Assembly (NCBI RefSeq): GCF_900111765.1
Contig: NZ_FOIB01000005.1
Location: forward strand, 310,001-374,000
Reading direction: 5' to 3'
Source: Myxococcus fulvus
GTDB lineage: Bacteria; Myxococcota; Myxococcia; Myxococcales; Myxococcaceae
DNA: 64,000 nt
Of this stretch, positions 42,768-52,721 are shown piece by piece; the stretch's first letter is position 1, and each line of letters begins with the position of its first letter. Position numbers and translations under genes: made by a program. Under the pieces are notes generated by a model, which saw nothing but the letters and a program-made list of their open reading frames with translations, was not told where the DNA came from and made no database searches.

Positions 42768-43850
42768 CTACGCGCGCGAGCCCGGGTTCTTGCCGAATAT
42801 CTTCATCACGGCTTGCAGGTCCTCCCACGCCTTGCGCTTCTCCGCGGGATTGCGGAGCAGGTACGCGGGGTGGAAGGTGGGCATGAGCTGAACGCCCTCG
42901 TAGACGCGCCAGGCCCCGCGCATGCGGGTGATGGGCGTTGAATCTCGAAGCAGCGTCTGCGCCGCGAACTTGCCCAGCGCCACCACCACCTTCGGCTGGA
43001 GGGCCGCGAGCTGCGCGCGCAGGAAGGGCTCGCACGCGGCGATTTCGTCCGGCTCCGGGTTCCGGTTGCCCGGGGGCCGGCACTTCACCACGTTGCAGAT
43101 GTAGACGTCGTCGCGACGGAAGCCCATCGCCTCGATCATCTTCGTGAGCAGGTCACCCGCGGCGCCCACGAACGGGAAGCCCTGCAGGTCCTCGTTCTCG
43201 CCCGGGCCCTCGCCCACGAAGACGAGCTCCGCGCGGGGGTTGCCCGAGCCGAAGACGATGTTCTTGCGCCCCGTGCACAGCTTGCAGCGCTGGCAGTCGC
43301 CCAGCTCCCGGCGCACCTGGTCCAGCGTCGGCCGCTCGCCGTCGACCACGCCGGGCAGCGCTCCGCTGCCCGTGGGGGACGACCTCGGCACGTCCAGGAG
43401 CATCCCGTTCGAGGCGGGCGCGGCCGCTCGCGCCGGCGCAGGCGTCGTGGGGGTCGGGCCCGGCGCGCGGGGCGCGGACTCCGGAGCAGAGGCCAGTGGA
43501 CGGCTGGGCAGCGAAGGAGTCGCGTGGATAGGAGCGCTCGTGGGAGCGGTGCCCACGGGCCGCTCGAAGCGCGAGGTGCCCGGGGCGCTCGGGCCTGGCG
43601 CCGCATCCATCGGACGCGAGGGCGGCGCGGAGGGGGCGGGCCTGCGCTCGGCCGGTGCGGGCTCGGTCGCTGGCCCCGGACGGGCGAACCGGGAGCGCAA
43701 GGAGGGCGTCAGGCGCTGGAGCTCGGCCGCCGCCTTGGCGTCGATCATCAGCAGGCGCCCGCCACCGTCCTCCTGCCAGAGCAGGTGACGGCGCACATCC
43801 TCCAGCACGGCGCTCAGTTCCTGCGTGGCTTCGGGCGAATCGTCGTTCAC
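42768..43850 (-). CDS. Family 4 uracil-DNA glycosylase with Pro/Ala-rich N-terminus
   Basis: 360 residues. Excises uracil from DNA. The C-terminal 195 residues are a family-4 Fe-S glycosylase: [10 protein letters not shown] with [10 protein letters not shown] and AACEPFL supplying the four cysteines, [17 protein letters not shown] water-activating loop, and [11 protein letters not shown]. Residues 1 to about 165 are a variable Pro/Ala/Ser-rich linker with a helical first 60 residues; usual family-4 enzymes are about 200 residues. A GTG is the only start near the N-terminus, with a weak ribosome site. A 10-bp palindrome ACCGATCGGT lies 5 bases upstream. Confidence 0.92.
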   Translation of the reverse strand: MNDDSPEATQELSAVLEDVRRHLLWQEDGGGRLLMIDAKAAAELQRLTPSLRSRFARPGPATEPAPAERRPAPSAPPSRPMDAAPGPSAPGTSRFERPVGTAPTSAPIHATPSLPSRPLASAPESAPRAPGPTPTTPAPARAAAPASNGMLLDVPRSSPTGSGALPGVVDGERPTLDQVRRELGDCQRCKLCTGRKNIVFGSGNPRAELVFVGEGPGENEDLQGFPFVGAAGDLLTKMIEAMGFRRDDVYICNVVKCRPPGNRNPEPDEIAACEPFLRAQLAALQPKVVVALGKFAAQTLLRDSTPITRMRGAWRVYEGVQLMPTFHPAYLLRNPAEKRKAWEDLQAVMKIFGKNPGSRA

Positions 43851-44108
43851 GATGACCGATCGGTATCGGAGGGCAGGCCCGGGCGCAAGGAAGCGGACGA
43901 CTCTCGCTCGGGAGCACTCCTTGACGGGGTTGACCGGACCTCCCTCACAGCGTCAAGTTCCCCACCACACCGCGTCACGGCCGGCTTGTCGCACCTGCGC
44001 CGTTGGCCTCCGGAGCCAAAGGCCCACCGTTCGATTCATCGCACACCCGGGTCGACTCACGCGCCGGCCCCGGGTGGGTCCACGCGAGGGAGGACTACCT
44101 TCCTCCCC

Positions 44109-44327
44109 ATGAATCCATGGAACCCGGACTACCGGCAGGACACGGAGGCCCTCTTCCGCGCGGCCCCCTTCGTCGCCGACCTTGGAATCGAGCCCGTCTC
44201 CATCCTCCCGGGCGAGGTGGAGGCATGCCTGTTGGTGCAGCGGCTTCACACCATCGCCGGAGGCCAGGAGAAGCGCGTCTCCAAGGCCACCGTCACGCTC
44301 GCCGTCGTCGAGCCCCGGACGCCCTGA
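44109..44327 (+). pseudogene. Internally deleted PaaI-type thioesterase
   Basis: 72 residues. Residues 1-47 (NPWNPDYRQDTEALFRAAPFV, PGEVEACLLVQ) match the start of a PaaI-like hot-dog thioesterase. Residues 48-72 (EKRVSKATVTLAVVEP) match its very C-terminus. The middle 60-80 residues, including the HaGv active-site helix, are missing, so the product cannot form the normal fold. A clean in-frame internal deletion is the simplest reading. It ends 3 bases from convergent coaBC. Confidence 0.6.
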
Positions 44328-44330
44328 GGC

Positions 44331-45563
44331 TCACACGCTGGAAGCAGCGCGCTGCACCAACAGGAGCTCGAGGATGCTCCGGGCCACGGCGTCCTTGGTG
44401 CCCTGGAGCTCCCGCGGCGCGCCGGTCCGGGTCAACACCGTCACCCGGTTCGTGTCCGTGCCGAAGCCCGCGCCGGGCGCCGTCACGTCGTTGGCGACGA
44501 TGGCGTCCAGTGCCTTGCGCTCCAGCTTCTCACGCGCGTGCTCCACCACCCGCTCCGTCTCCGCCGCGAACCCCACCAGCACCGGCCGCCGCGCCTGCCC
44601 CGCCACCTTCCGCGAGGCCTCGGCCAGCACGTCCGGCGTGCGCACCAGCTTCAGCGTCTCCGGCCCCGCAATCGAGCCCTTCTTCACCTTCTGCGGTGCG
44701 CGCGTCTCCGGCCGCCAGTCACTCACGGCCGCCGTGGCGATGAATGCGTCGGACTCGGCGACGCGGCTCAACACCTCGCGCGCCATCTCCTCCGCGGAGA
44801 CGACGTCCACCACCTCCAGCCCCGTGCGGTCCACCGCGCCCACCGGCCCCAGCACCACCGTCACCGAGGCCCCCAGCGCACGTGCCGCATGCGCCAGCGC
44901 CAGCCCCATCTTCCCCGTGGAGGGATTGGAGATGAACCGCACCGGGTCCAGGAACTCACGCGTGGGCCCCGCCGTCAGCAGCACCCGCTTGCCCGCGAGC
45001 GGCCCCGGCGCGAAGCGCGCGGCGACTCCCGCCACGATGGCCGGCACGTCCGCCAGTCGCCCCTCGCCCACGTCACCACAGGCCAGGAGCCCCGCCCCCG
45101 GCCCCACGAAGCTGAAGCGCGCGTGCGCCGCCAGCGCCGCCACGTTCTCCTGCGTCTGGGCGTTGTCCCACATGGCGACGTTCATCGCCGGAGCGAGCAC
45201 CACGGGCCCTCGGAAGGCCAGGAGCGAGGTCGTCACGGCGTCGTTCGCCATGCCCGCGCGCACCCGCGCCAGCAGGTCCGCCGTGGCCGGCGCCACCACG
45301 AACGCCTCCGCCCACCGCGCCAGGTCCAGGTGGCCGAAGTTCCCCTCCTGCGAGGGGTCGAAGTAGTCGGTGAGCACGGGATGCCCGCTGAGCGCCTGGA
45401 AGGTCAGCGGGGTGACGAACTGCCGAGCGGCCTCCGTCATGGCCACGCGCACCTCGGCGCCCGCGCGCCCCAATTCGCGCACGAGCTCACAGGCCTTGTA
45501 CGCGGCGATACCACCGGCCACACCCACCACGATGCGACGGCCCTTCAACGCGGTCACGTCCAT
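44331..45563 (-). CDS. coaBC: Bifunctional phosphopantothenoylcysteine decarboxylase / phosphopantothenate-cysteine ligase
   Basis: 410 residues. Two steps of coenzyme A synthesis. The N-terminal CoaC flavoprotein half (about 1-185) has [31 protein letters not shown] and the [12 protein letters not shown] motif with catalytic-site residues. The CoaB ligase half (about 190-410) has [26 protein letters not shown] and the KVKKGS loop. Length and order match fused Dfp proteins. It stands alone on the minus strand. Confidence 0.96.
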   Translation of the reverse strand: MDVTALKGRRIVVGVAGGIAAYKACELVRELGRAGAEVRVAMTEAARQFVTPLTFQALSGHPVLTDYFDPSQEGNFGHLDLARWAEAFVVAPATADLLARVRAGMANDAVTTSLLAFRGPVVLAPAMNVAMWDNAQTQENVAALAAHARFSFVGPGAGLLACGDVGEGRLADVPAIVAGVAARFAPGPLAGKRVLLTAGPTREFLDPVRFISNPSTGKMGLALAHAARALGASVTVVLGPVGAVDRTGLEVVDVVSAEEMAREVLSRVAESDAFIATAAVSDWRPETRAPQKVKKGSIAGPETLKLVRTPDVLAEASRKVAGQARRPVLVGFAAETERVVEHAREKLERKALDAIVANDVTAPGAGFGTDTNRVTVLTRTGAPRELQGTKDAVARSILELLLVQRAASSV

Positions 45564-45626
45564 GCGGCTTCCTAATGCGCCCGCATGCCGGCTCGCAACC
45601 CGAGCCGCACGAGCAGGCCCGGCGCC

Positions 45627-48605
45627 TCAACGTCCCAGCGTCACCTCGCCCCTGGAGGGCACGTCCACCACCCGCACCTCGGGGCCTCCCGGCGTCTCCA
45701 CATGGAACGCCCCCCACACCAGCGTGTAGCGCCCGGGCGGCAGGCCGGTGATGACGACCTGCTCGGAGCGTGGCTGGTAGATGAGGTGCGCCCAGCGTGA
45801 GCGCATCAACTCCTGCGCGGGCGGGTTGCTCGTCACCGGGACGTCCCCCGCCACCACCCACAGCGCCTTGCCGCGCTCGGGCTTGAGCTGCACGGTGAGC
45901 GACGCACTGCCCGGCGCGGGCCCCAGGTCGAGGTGCATCTGCGCGCCTCCCACCTGGACCACCAGGGCGGGCTCGCCCGCGAAGTCGCGTCCCGTGCCCA
46001 GCATGAACCGGTAGCTGCCGGGCGCCACATCGACCGAGTAGGCCCCATCCGGTCCGGTGACGATGTTGAGCGGCTCGCCCCGGTCTCCATTCACCGCCTC
46101 GATGCCGATGCCCGCGGCGGGCTGGCCTCCCGGCAGGAACACGCGACCACTCAACCGCGTCGCCTGCTTCAGCGTCAGCTCCAGCGCGGCGCGACTCCCA
46201 CGCTCCACCGCCTGCGTTCCGGTCAACCGGCCCTTGCGCGCGGACACGGTGTAGCGGGCCACGTACGGCGGACTCGCCAGGGTGAAGGTGCCGTCCGGGC
46301 CCGACATCACGGACTCGTCGCATACCTCACAGGACACCACGGCGTCCGCCACGGGCCCGCCGCTCGCGTCCCGCACCCTCCCGCTGATGCTCGGCAGCTT
46401 CTCCAGCACCAGGTCTCCCAGCTCGGGAGACACGGGACGGTCCACCATCAGCGGCTCGTAGCCGGAGGCATCCACCGCGACGATGACGCGGTCTCCCGCC
46501 GTGGGCAGGGGCAGCTCGAAGCGACCATCGGGGCTGTCCACCTGATGCTCATCCATGCGGAAGCGGCGCACCGGCGCGCCGTCATTGCCCACCACGCGGC
46601 CGCGGAACACATCGCGCTTCTTGAGCACCACCTTCACGGGAGGCCCACCCGCCTTGCCCTCGGCGCGCTCCGTCTGGTCGTAACCGGAGTGCTTCACCTC
46701 CAGGCGATAGCCCCGGTCGGGCCGCAGCGAGCGGAACTCGAAGTGGCCGCGCGCGTCGCTCACCACGGGCTCCGCGCCGCGAGGCACCACCGACAACGCG
46801 GCCCCCGCCACCGGCGCCCCTTGCGTGTCCACCACGTCGCCCGTGAGCGGCGCGCCGGGCTTCAGCTCGGCCTCCAGCTTCAGCGTCTGCCCCTCCGTCA
46901 CCGTCACCTGCTTGCGCTCGGAGGGCTGGAAGTCCGGATGCGAGGCCACCATCGAGTACGTCCCCTCCGGCATCCCGCGCATCGGCACGACACCGTCGGG
47001 CCCCGAGGAGCGGTCGCTGCGGAAGATGCCCTCCTGGTCCACCCAGAGCACCACGTCCGCGCCCTCCACGCGTCGGCCTCCGGAGGACACCGTCACCTCC
47101 ACGGAGGCATGCGGCTCCAGCGGCAGCTCGACGTCCTTCGCGGGCGCCGTCACCTTCACCTGTCCACCACCCCACTCGGAGTGGTGCGCGTGCAGTTCAT
47201 ACAGGCCCGGCGTGGGCACCGACGCGGAGAAGTACCCGTCCCCATCTGCCAGCACCGTCTCGCCCGTGGGCTGCACCAGCACGGACACGCGCGGCGCGGG
47301 ACGGCCGTACACGTCCATCACCCGTCCGGTGATGAGCGTCGCGCGCTCCAGCTCCAGCTCCAGCGACGTCTCGCCCTTGCCCACGCGCGCGGGGAGCTGC
47401 GCCTCGCGGAAGCCCTCCGCCTTGCCCTCCAGCACGTATTCGCCGACGGCGAGCGGCCCCAGCTCCACCAGCGCGCCCGTGCTCGCGCGCTCCCGACGGA
47501 CGATGTCTCCGCGAGCGGTGCGCAAGAGCAACTCCGGCGACGGCACGGGCTCGCCCGCCTCGTCCACCACCGTGACGAGCAGCTTGCCGGCCTCCTCGAG
47601 CTCCAGCGTCACCTGCGTGACGCGCGCCTCGAGCGTCAGCGTGCGCGGAATCGAGCCCAGTCCCGGCGCCTCCGCCGTCACCACCAGCTCATCCGGATAC
47701 AGGCCGGTGAAGCGGACGACCTCGCCCTCCGTGCGCAGGTCGCGCGACAGGTGGTCGCCGCGCACTCGCACCGTCGCGGCGGCGGGCTGGCCATCGCGTG
47801 TCACGCGGACCTCCAGCGTCCTCGACGGCGTCAGCTGCAGCCGCACGGGCTGGGAGCCCGCCTCCACCTGGGACTCCACGGCGGGCAGATAGCCCTCCGC
47901 CATGGCCAGCACGTAGAACGGGCCCTCGCCCAGACCTTCCAGCGAGAAGGCGCCATCCGCCCCGGACCGCGCCTCGAAGGGCAGCGGCACCCGTCGCGAC
48001 ACGGCGTACACGCGCGCCTCGCGCAAGGGCTGCCCGGACTCGTCCACCACCTGGCCGAGGATGGAGCGCAGCGGCGGCAGGAACAGCTCCACCGGGTCAC
48101 CCGGCGCGGCGCGGTCCCTCAGCGCGACACCCAAGCCTGGAGCGCGGGCCCACACGGAGAAGGACACGCCGACCAGGTGCTCGAAACGGAAGCGTCCCTC
48201 GGCGTCCGTCCGCGCCGTGGCCCGGGGACTGAGGAAGCCGCGCTGTTGTTCGAAGAAGGCCAGCGTGTGCAGCGTCGACTCGCGCGCCGGACAGGACAGG
48301 AGCGCCTGGTCGCACTCGTCACAGCGCACGTCCACCAGGGTGCGCTCCGCGCTGGCCGAGAGGAACACCTCCGCGTCCGGCACGGGCCGTCCCGACGAAT
48401 CCAGGACACGGCCGGTGAGCGCCAGGCCCTCCTGGCTCCCGGAGGTGACCTCCACGGCGGAGAACTCGGGGAGGGACTTGGACGTCGAGCCCAGGGACGC
48501 GGACGCGCGGGAGTCGCGAGGCGCTCGGTCCGAGCGAGACCAGAGCCAGGCGGCCCCAGCCACCACGAGGGCGGACAGAATCCCTATGAGAATCCAGTTG
48601 CGCAT
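45627..48605 (-). CDS. Large membrane-anchored protein with repeated carboxypeptidase-regulatory-like domains
   Basis: 992 residues. One N-terminal membrane anchor ([18 protein letters not shown]) is followed by about ten 80-90-residue beta-sandwich repeats. Each opens with a GxVxDxxGxPVxxAxV pattern: [105 protein letters not shown]. These are carboxypeptidase-regulatory-like/Ig-like modules with no enzymatic part, common in myxobacterial envelope proteins. It is probably periplasmic or surface-exposed and structural or adhesive. Confidence 0.88.
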   Translation of the reverse strand: MRNWILIGILSALVVAGAAWLWSRSDRAPRDSRASASLGSTSKSLPEFSAVEVTSGSQEGLALTGRVLDSSGRPVPDAEVFLSASAERTLVDVRCDECDQALLSCPARESTLHTLAFFEQQRGFLSPRATARTDAEGRFRFEHLVGVSFSVWARAPGLGVALRDRAAPGDPVELFLPPLRSILGQVVDESGQPLREARVYAVSRRVPLPFEARSGADGAFSLEGLGEGPFYVLAMAEGYLPAVESQVEAGSQPVRLQLTPSRTLEVRVTRDGQPAAATVRVRGDHLSRDLRTEGEVVRFTGLYPDELVVTAEAPGLGSIPRTLTLEARVTQVTLELEEAGKLLVTVVDEAGEPVPSPELLLRTARGDIVRRERASTGALVELGPLAVGEYVLEGKAEGFREAQLPARVGKGETSLELELERATLITGRVMDVYGRPAPRVSVLVQPTGETVLADGDGYFSASVPTPGLYELHAHHSEWGGGQVKVTAPAKDVELPLEPHASVEVTVSSGGRRVEGADVVLWVDQEGIFRSDRSSGPDGVVPMRGMPEGTYSMVASHPDFQPSERKQVTVTEGQTLKLEAELKPGAPLTGDVVDTQGAPVAGAALSVVPRGAEPVVSDARGHFEFRSLRPDRGYRLEVKHSGYDQTERAEGKAGGPPVKVVLKKRDVFRGRVVGNDGAPVRRFRMDEHQVDSPDGRFELPLPTAGDRVIVAVDASGYEPLMVDRPVSPELGDLVLEKLPSISGRVRDASGGPVADAVVSCEVCDESVMSGPDGTFTLASPPYVARYTVSARKGRLTGTQAVERGSRAALELTLKQATRLSGRVFLPGGQPAAGIGIEAVNGDRGEPLNIVTGPDGAYSVDVAPGSYRFMLGTGRDFAGEPALVVQVGGAQMHLDLGPAPGSASLTVQLKPERGKALWVVAGDVPVTSNPPAQELMRSRWAHLIYQPRSEQVVITGLPPGRYTLVWGAFHVETPGGPEVRVVDVPSRGEVTLGR

Positions 48606-48768
48606 GCGCTCGTGACGAGGACCTTAGCCCGCGGCGGGGCCGGCAACGGCCGATTCCCACCGGAAATTCCGGACCCAGTCCTCTCCCCGACGCTCCCTAC
48701 CCCACGTCGTCCCCATCGCAGTGGGGCAACACCGTCACGCAGCCATCACTGCTTCGTGTCGTCCACTG

Positions 48769-49086
48769 CTAGCAATCACCCGACGTGACACGAAGCTCGG
48801 CGGCAGCGGAGTCCAGGCTCGCCTGCATTGCGTTCATGCCCGCCTGCATTGCGTTCATGCCCATCTGCGTCGCGTTCAAGCCCACCTGCGTCGCATTCAT
48901 GCAGGCCTGCGTCGCGTCCAGGTTCGCCCGGACCGCACGCATGTGCGTCAGCACGGCCTCCGAACCCGAGAGCACGACACGCGTGTGTCGCCGCGTGGAC
49001 CGGAGTTCTCCACGCAGCGCCTTCACCTCGCCCATCAACCGCGCCGCCACATCGTTGTATGCAGACCTCGCCACGTGTGTCCTCAC
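48769..49086 (-). CDS. Small coiled-coil protein with seven-residue repeats
   Basis: 105 residues. Residues 1-55 are helical and basic. Residues about 55-90 are five copies of a seven-residue unit (MNAMQAG, MNATQVG and variants) with hydrophobic positions spaced as in a coiled coil. The GTG start overlaps the TGA of the phosphatase gene (GTGA), so translation is probably coupled. No family is recognised. The repeat is encoded by 21-base tandem DNA units, and length variation between strains is likely. Confidence 0.6.
   Translation of the reverse strand: MRTHVARSAYNDVAARLMGEVKALRGELRSTRRHTRVVLSGSEAVLTHMRAVRANLDATQACMNATQVGLNATQMGMNAMQAGMNAMQASLDSAAAELRVTSGDC
48821..48925 (-). repeat. Five 21-base tandem repeats
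   Basis: Units start at 48821, 48842, 48863, 48884 and 48905. The first two are identical over 21 bases; the others differ by a few bases. They encode the heptad unit of the small coiled-coil protein. Confidence 0.85.
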
Positions 49087-50360
49087 TCCTCGGCGAAGGG
49101 CTGGATGGCCTGCGCCACCGCGAGCTCCTGGCGAGCCTCGCTCAGCTCGGAGTTCGTCGCGCGCAGCCGATCGCTCAGCACCTGCACGAAGCTCCAGAGC
49201 ATCTTCACCGCGAGGATGGACTCGCGCTTCATCAGCCCCATCAAATCAGGCCGGGAGATGACCATGGTGCGCGTGGGCTCCGTCGCCCTCACCGTCGCCG
49301 AGCGCGGCGCGTTGTCGATGAGCCCCATCTCCCCGAAGTGGCCGCCCGAGCGCAGCTCGGCGATCTCCACCCCGTTCTTCTCGATGGCCACCCGGCCCCG
49401 GATGACCACGAACAGCTCCTCGCCCGGCTGCCCCTCCACCACGATTTCACGCCCCGCCGGATACGTGCGCGTCGTCGCGATGGACAGCACCGCCGTCTGC
49501 TCCTTGTACGTGAGGTGACGGAACAGCGGAATCTTGCGCAGCGCCTCCATGCGCGACTGCGCCTCGGTCGACTCCTCGCTCGCCAGCGCCGCGCTGTCCC
49601 CGGCGATCTTCACCACCACCGCGGTGATGTTGTCCTTGCCGCCCCGCTCGTTCGCGATGTCGATGAGCCGCTTGGGCAGATCCCCCGGCGCCAGCCCCGA
49701 CACCAGCGGCAACAGCTCCTCATCCTCGACGTAGCCATGCAGACCGTCCGAGCACAGGACGAACATGTCCCCGGGCACCAGGTCCACGATGAGCGTGTCG
49801 ACCTGGACGGACTCCTGGATGCCCACCGCGCGCGTAATCACGTTGCGGTACTGCGAGGTGGCCGCCTGCTCCTTGGTGATGGTGCCGGCCTTCAGCTGCG
49901 CGGCGACCAGCGTGTGGTCCTCCGTCAGCCGGTGACACTGGCCGTGCCTCACCAGGTAGACGCGGCTGTCACCCACATGACCGATGACGGCCTTGTTGCC
50001 CCCCACCGCGAGGCACACGAACGTCGTCCCCATGCCCCGCTTCGTCGAGTCCGACATCGCCGTGCGGTAGATGTCCGCGCACGCGCGCTGCACCGCCACC
50101 TCCACCAGCGCCGCCGCCGCCGAGCGGCTGTCCGCCGTGGGGTTGTTGCCCAGGTCCTTGAGCAGGTGCCGGTTCGCGGTGATGTGCTGCTTGACGACCT
50201 CGGTGGCTCGATTGCTGGCGACCTCACCGGCCGCGTGCCCGCCCATGCCATCGGCGACGACGTACAGTCCGAGCGACACGTCCACCAGCATCGCGTCTTC
50301 GTTGTGCTGCCGCTTGCGGCCGACGTCGGTCAGTCCGAAGGCTTCTGTGGTCAAGGCCAC
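49083..50360 (-). CDS. PP2C-type protein phosphatase fused to a cyclic-nucleotide-binding domain
   Basis: 425 residues. The N-terminal PP2C domain (about 1-250) has NEDAMLVD, VVADGMGGHAAGEVAS, AVIGHVGDSRVYLVR, FVLCSDGLHGYV and ANERGGKDNITAVVV, giving the two-metal site for dephosphorylating Ser/Thr. The C-terminal cNMP-binding domain (about 275-400) has EGQPGEELFVVIRGRVAI and GGHFGEMGLIDNAPRSATV. The fusion suggests cAMP- or cGMP-controlled phosphatase activity. The GTG at 50360 has GGGAG eight bases upstream. It follows an FHA gene, consistent with phosphorylation signalling. Confidence 0.9.
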   Translation of the reverse strand: MALTTEAFGLTDVGRKRQHNEDAMLVDVSLGLYVVADGMGGHAAGEVASNRATEVVKQHITANRHLLKDLGNNPTADSRSAAAALVEVAVQRACADIYRTAMSDSTKRGMGTTFVCLAVGGNKAVIGHVGDSRVYLVRHGQCHRLTEDHTLVAAQLKAGTITKEQAATSQYRNVITRAVGIQESVQVDTLIVDLVPGDMFVLCSDGLHGYVEDEELLPLVSGLAPGDLPKRLIDIANERGGKDNITAVVVKIAGDSAALASEESTEAQSRMEALRKIPLFRHLTYKEQTAVLSIATTRTYPAGREIVVEGQPGEELFVVIRGRVAIEKNGVEIAELRSGGHFGEMGLIDNAPRSATVRATEPTRTMVISRPDLMGLMKRESILAVKMLWSFVQVLSDRLRATNSELSEARQELAVAQAIQPFAEE

Positions 50361-50430
50361 CGCGAACACTCCCGTGTGTGACTGTAGGCGACTTCGTACG
50401 TTACGCAGGCCGCTTGAGACGTGGCAAGGC

Positions 50431-50943
50431 TCAGGGAGCCATCCGTACGGAGAGCATCCGGACAAAACCGCTTGCCGTGTAGAACGCGAGTTCCACCTGT
50501 CCAAAGCGCAACCGCGCGCCATCTTCCAGCAGAACGGGCTTGCGCGGGGTGAGCCGGACGCCCCCCATCCACGAGCCGTTCTTGGAGCCGGCGTCCGTCA
50601 GCAGGAAGCCCGCCTGGGCCTCGTCCCGGGCGAACCAGGCGTGGAAGCGCGACACGCTGCCGTCATCCAGCACCACGTCATTGTTGCCCGTGCGCCCCAC
50701 CGTGATTCCCCGGCCGAAGGCGTTGCTGCGGGCCTTCACCACCGGGAAGACCACCGACTCGCTCGCCCCCAGCGTCGGCGGCCCCGCGTTCGTCACCGTC
50801 TTGAGGCGGTACTCCTCCTGGTCCACCGGGCTCTCGTCGGCGGGCGAGGGGGAGAAGAGGAGCAGCCCGGGCGGCAATTGCCGCTCGAGGTCGCCCCGGT
50901 TGCGCAGGTACCGCGAGACATGGGCGCTCAGAAGCTCGGGCAT
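50431..50943 (-). CDS. FHA-domain protein
   Basis: 170 residues. A C-terminal forkhead-associated domain (about 75-160) has GITVGRTGNNDVVLDDGSVSRFHAWF and SKNGSWMGGVRL, the Gly-Arg, Ser-xx-His and Asn-Gly phosphopeptide-binding residues. The N-terminal about 60 residues are a helical region of unknown function. Transcribed just before the PP2C gene, so kinase/phosphatase partners are plausible. The ATG at 50943 is preferred over an upstream in-frame start. Confidence 0.88.
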   Translation of the reverse strand: MPELLSAHVSRYLRNRGDLERQLPPGLLLFSPSPADESPVDQEEYRLKTVTNAGPPTLGASESVVFPVVKARSNAFGRGITVGRTGNNDVVLDDGSVSRFHAWFARDEAQAGFLLTDAGSKNGSWMGGVRLTPRKPVLLEDGARLRFGQVELAFYTASGFVRMLSVRMAP

Positions 50944-50996
50944 AAGGGCGGCGCGGGAAGGGGGGAGGTTCCCGCGCACCCCACTCTACGCGGACT

Positions 50997-51617
50997 TCAG
51001 CGCCAATCCATGAACAACCCGACCATCGGGCCACCCACGAAACCCCGGCCCAAGTAGCGACGCTTGAGGCCGAAGGGCTCGCCGTAGCCCACCGCGACGC
51101 CGGCGGCCACCTTGTCGAACTGGTAGCCAATCTGGATGCGGCCCTCGACGATGCCGGCCACGTTCTTGTCCGGGAGCGGGCCGCCGTCGAACTTGGCGCC
51201 ATAGAAGACCGGGCCGCCCGTCACCTGGAACCCCCAGTGCGCGGCGTTGGGCAGCTGGTTACGGTAGCCGAAGCCCACCTGCGCGGTGTGCTCGTAGTAG
51301 GCGCCCAGGTTCGTCTCGGGCTTGCCCGCCTTGGGCGTGGGCATGCGCGCCCCCCACCCCAGGCCACCCTCCACCAGGAAGACGAAGGCGTCCTTGCGGT
51401 CCTGAAAGAAGGTCAGCTCCCACTGCACCTTCAGCCGGGGCGTCAGCAGCGCATCGTTGTACGAGGTCCCCAGGACGACGCCCCGCGGGAGCCAGAAGGG
51501 CGTGGGCGAGGTGTGCACGCGACGAGGAGCACTCGTCGTCGTCTGCGCCTGCGCCGTGGAGACCAGACCCAGCGTGAAAACCAGCAAAAAGAGGAGCTTG
51601 CGGTGCATAGAATCCAT
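50997..51617 (-). CDS. Outer-membrane-type beta protein with signal peptide
   Basis: 206 residues. A signal peptide (KLLFLLVFTLGLVSTAQA) is followed by strands rich in Gly and aromatics (FVFLVEGGLGWGAR, YYEHTAQVGFGYRNQL, GFQVTGGPVFYGAKF, GRIQIGYQFDKVAAGVAVGYG) ending in MVGLFMDWR. That pattern fits a small outer-membrane beta-barrel. No family is recognised. The start may also be the ATG at 51608; ribosome sites are weak for both. Confidence 0.8.
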   Translation of the reverse strand: MDSMHRKLLFLLVFTLGLVSTAQAQTTTSAPRRVHTSPTPFWLPRGVVLGTSYNDALLTPRLKVQWELTFFQDRKDAFVFLVEGGLGWGARMPTPKAGKPETNLGAYYEHTAQVGFGYRNQLPNAAHWGFQVTGGPVFYGAKFDGGPLPDKNVAGIVEGRIQIGYQFDKVAAGVAVGYGEPFGLKRRYLGRGFVGGPMVGLFMDWR

Positions 51618-51640
51618 CTTTGCGCCACGGAGCGGAGCGC

Positions 51641-51670
51641 TTGTCAACGAAGTGTTCGTTTGGCTATGAC
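51641..51670 (+). promoter_or_regulatory. Candidate sigma-70-type promoter
   Basis: TTGTCA (51641-51646) with 17-18 bases to CTATGA/TATGAC (51664-51670), upstream of the small protein at 51752. The match is moderate and it lies in the divergent gap. Confidence 0.35.
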
Positions 51671-51751
51671 GCGTTCGTTACCTGCGGACGGGCCCGGAGC
51701 CAGGTCGTACCTGGAGCCACCTGCCGTGGGGCACAAGGAGCGGGACACCGC

Positions 51752-51949
51752 ATGCCAGTCGTGACAGTCCGGGCCAGCAGCAAGCAGAGCTCGGGTAGGT
51801 TCGACACCCTCGTCCGCAAGGCCACGGAGAAGGCTTCCGACCTGCTCGAGCAGAGTGATCGCGTCCTCGTCGTCTACGAGAAGGGTTGCGCGAGCATCTA
51901 CTACGAGGGCGACGGCGTGCGTCCCCTCCCCTCGCCCCGGGCGTCCTGA
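51752..51949 (+). CDS. Small hypothetical protein
   Basis: 65 residues, charged and helical then beta-like (RFDTLVRKATEKASDLLEQSDRV, then VLVVYEKGCASIYYEG). No family is recognised and there is no signal peptide. AGGAG lies twelve bases before the ATG, a rather long spacing. It is preceded by a candidate promoter, and the codon bias supports coding. It might be a short conserved myxobacterial protein. Confidence 0.5.
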   Translation: MPVVTVRASSKQSSGRFDTLVRKATEKASDLLEQSDRVLVVYEKGCASIYYEGDGVRPLPSPRAS

Positions 51950-52063
51950 GGGATGTCCAGGCTCCGGCCCGGATAACGGGCCGTCGAGCTGGAACGTCGA
52001 GCCCGCCGGGTGTGTCCTGAGAGGACCGGTTCAACGGACCTCTCCCCTTTACAAGGAACCCGC

Positions 52064-52714
52064 GTGCGCTCGCTCCTGGTCGTCCTCGCCCTGACCCTCA
52101 CCGCCTGTTCCACCCACCGAGCCCACGAGCGCGTCTTGTTCGCTGATGGCCTGACGGCGGGTGGCGCGCCGGGGGCCGCCGTGCCGCTGGAGCGTCGCTC
52201 CATCATCCATCGGGCCTCCCTGACGCTGGAGCGGGACGAGCCCGAGACGGGGCCGGCGCAGGCCGTCCAGCTCGCGAAGACGCACGGGGGTTACCCCGAG
52301 CAGGTGACGACCCACTCCGCGGTGGTGCGCATCCCCGCCGAGCGGCTGGACGCCTTCCTGGCCGCGGTGCCCGCGCTGGGTGAGGTGGAGCACAAGAACG
52401 TCTCCGCCAGCGACGTGACGGACGTGCACCGGGACATGAAGGTGCGCATGGAGAACCTGACGCGCATCCGGGAGCGCTATCTGGAGCTGCTCCAGCGCGC
52501 CGTCAGCGTCGAGGACACCCTCAAGGTGGAGAAGGAGCTGGAGCGAATCACGGTGGAGTACGAGACGCTCAAGGCGCGCCTGGAGGGGCTCGAGGGCGAG
52601 GTCGCCCTGTCCACCGTGAACCTCGACTTCAAGCGCCCCGTGCGCCCCGGCCCCGTGGGCTGGGTGTTCTATGGGTTGGGCAAGGGCTTGAAGTGGCTGT
52701 TCGTCTGGGACTGA
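52064..52714 (+). CDS. DUF4349-type lipoprotein
   Basis: 216 residues from a GTG with AAGGA six bases upstream. The signal VRSLLVVLALTLTACS has a lipobox Cys. The body matches DUF4349: RRSIIHRASLTLERDEP, ... VTTHSAVVRIPAERLDAFLAAVPALGEVEHKNVSASDVTD-like strands, a helical coiled coil (LTRIRERYLELLQRAVSVEDTLKVEKELERI), then STVNLDF and a C-terminal hydrophobic segment. Family members are envelope lipoproteins of unknown function. It converges with the NtrC-type gene. Confidence 0.85.
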   Translation: MRSLLVVLALTLTACSTHRAHERVLFADGLTAGGAPGAAVPLERRSIIHRASLTLERDEPETGPAQAVQLAKTHGGYPEQVTTHSAVVRIPAERLDAFLAAVPALGEVEHKNVSASDVTDVHRDMKVRMENLTRIRERYLELLQRAVSVEDTLKVEKELERITVEYETLKARLEGLEGEVALSTVNLDFKRPVRPGPVGWVFYGLGKGLKWLFVWD

Positions 52715-52721
52715 GGGCGCG

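Noticed and set aside
43855-43864. Perfect 10-bp palindrome ACCGATCGGT just upstream of the uracil-DNA glycosylase start
   Set aside because: Outer bases do not extend the symmetry. A 10-bp palindrome alone is not enough to call an operator in GC-rich DNA.
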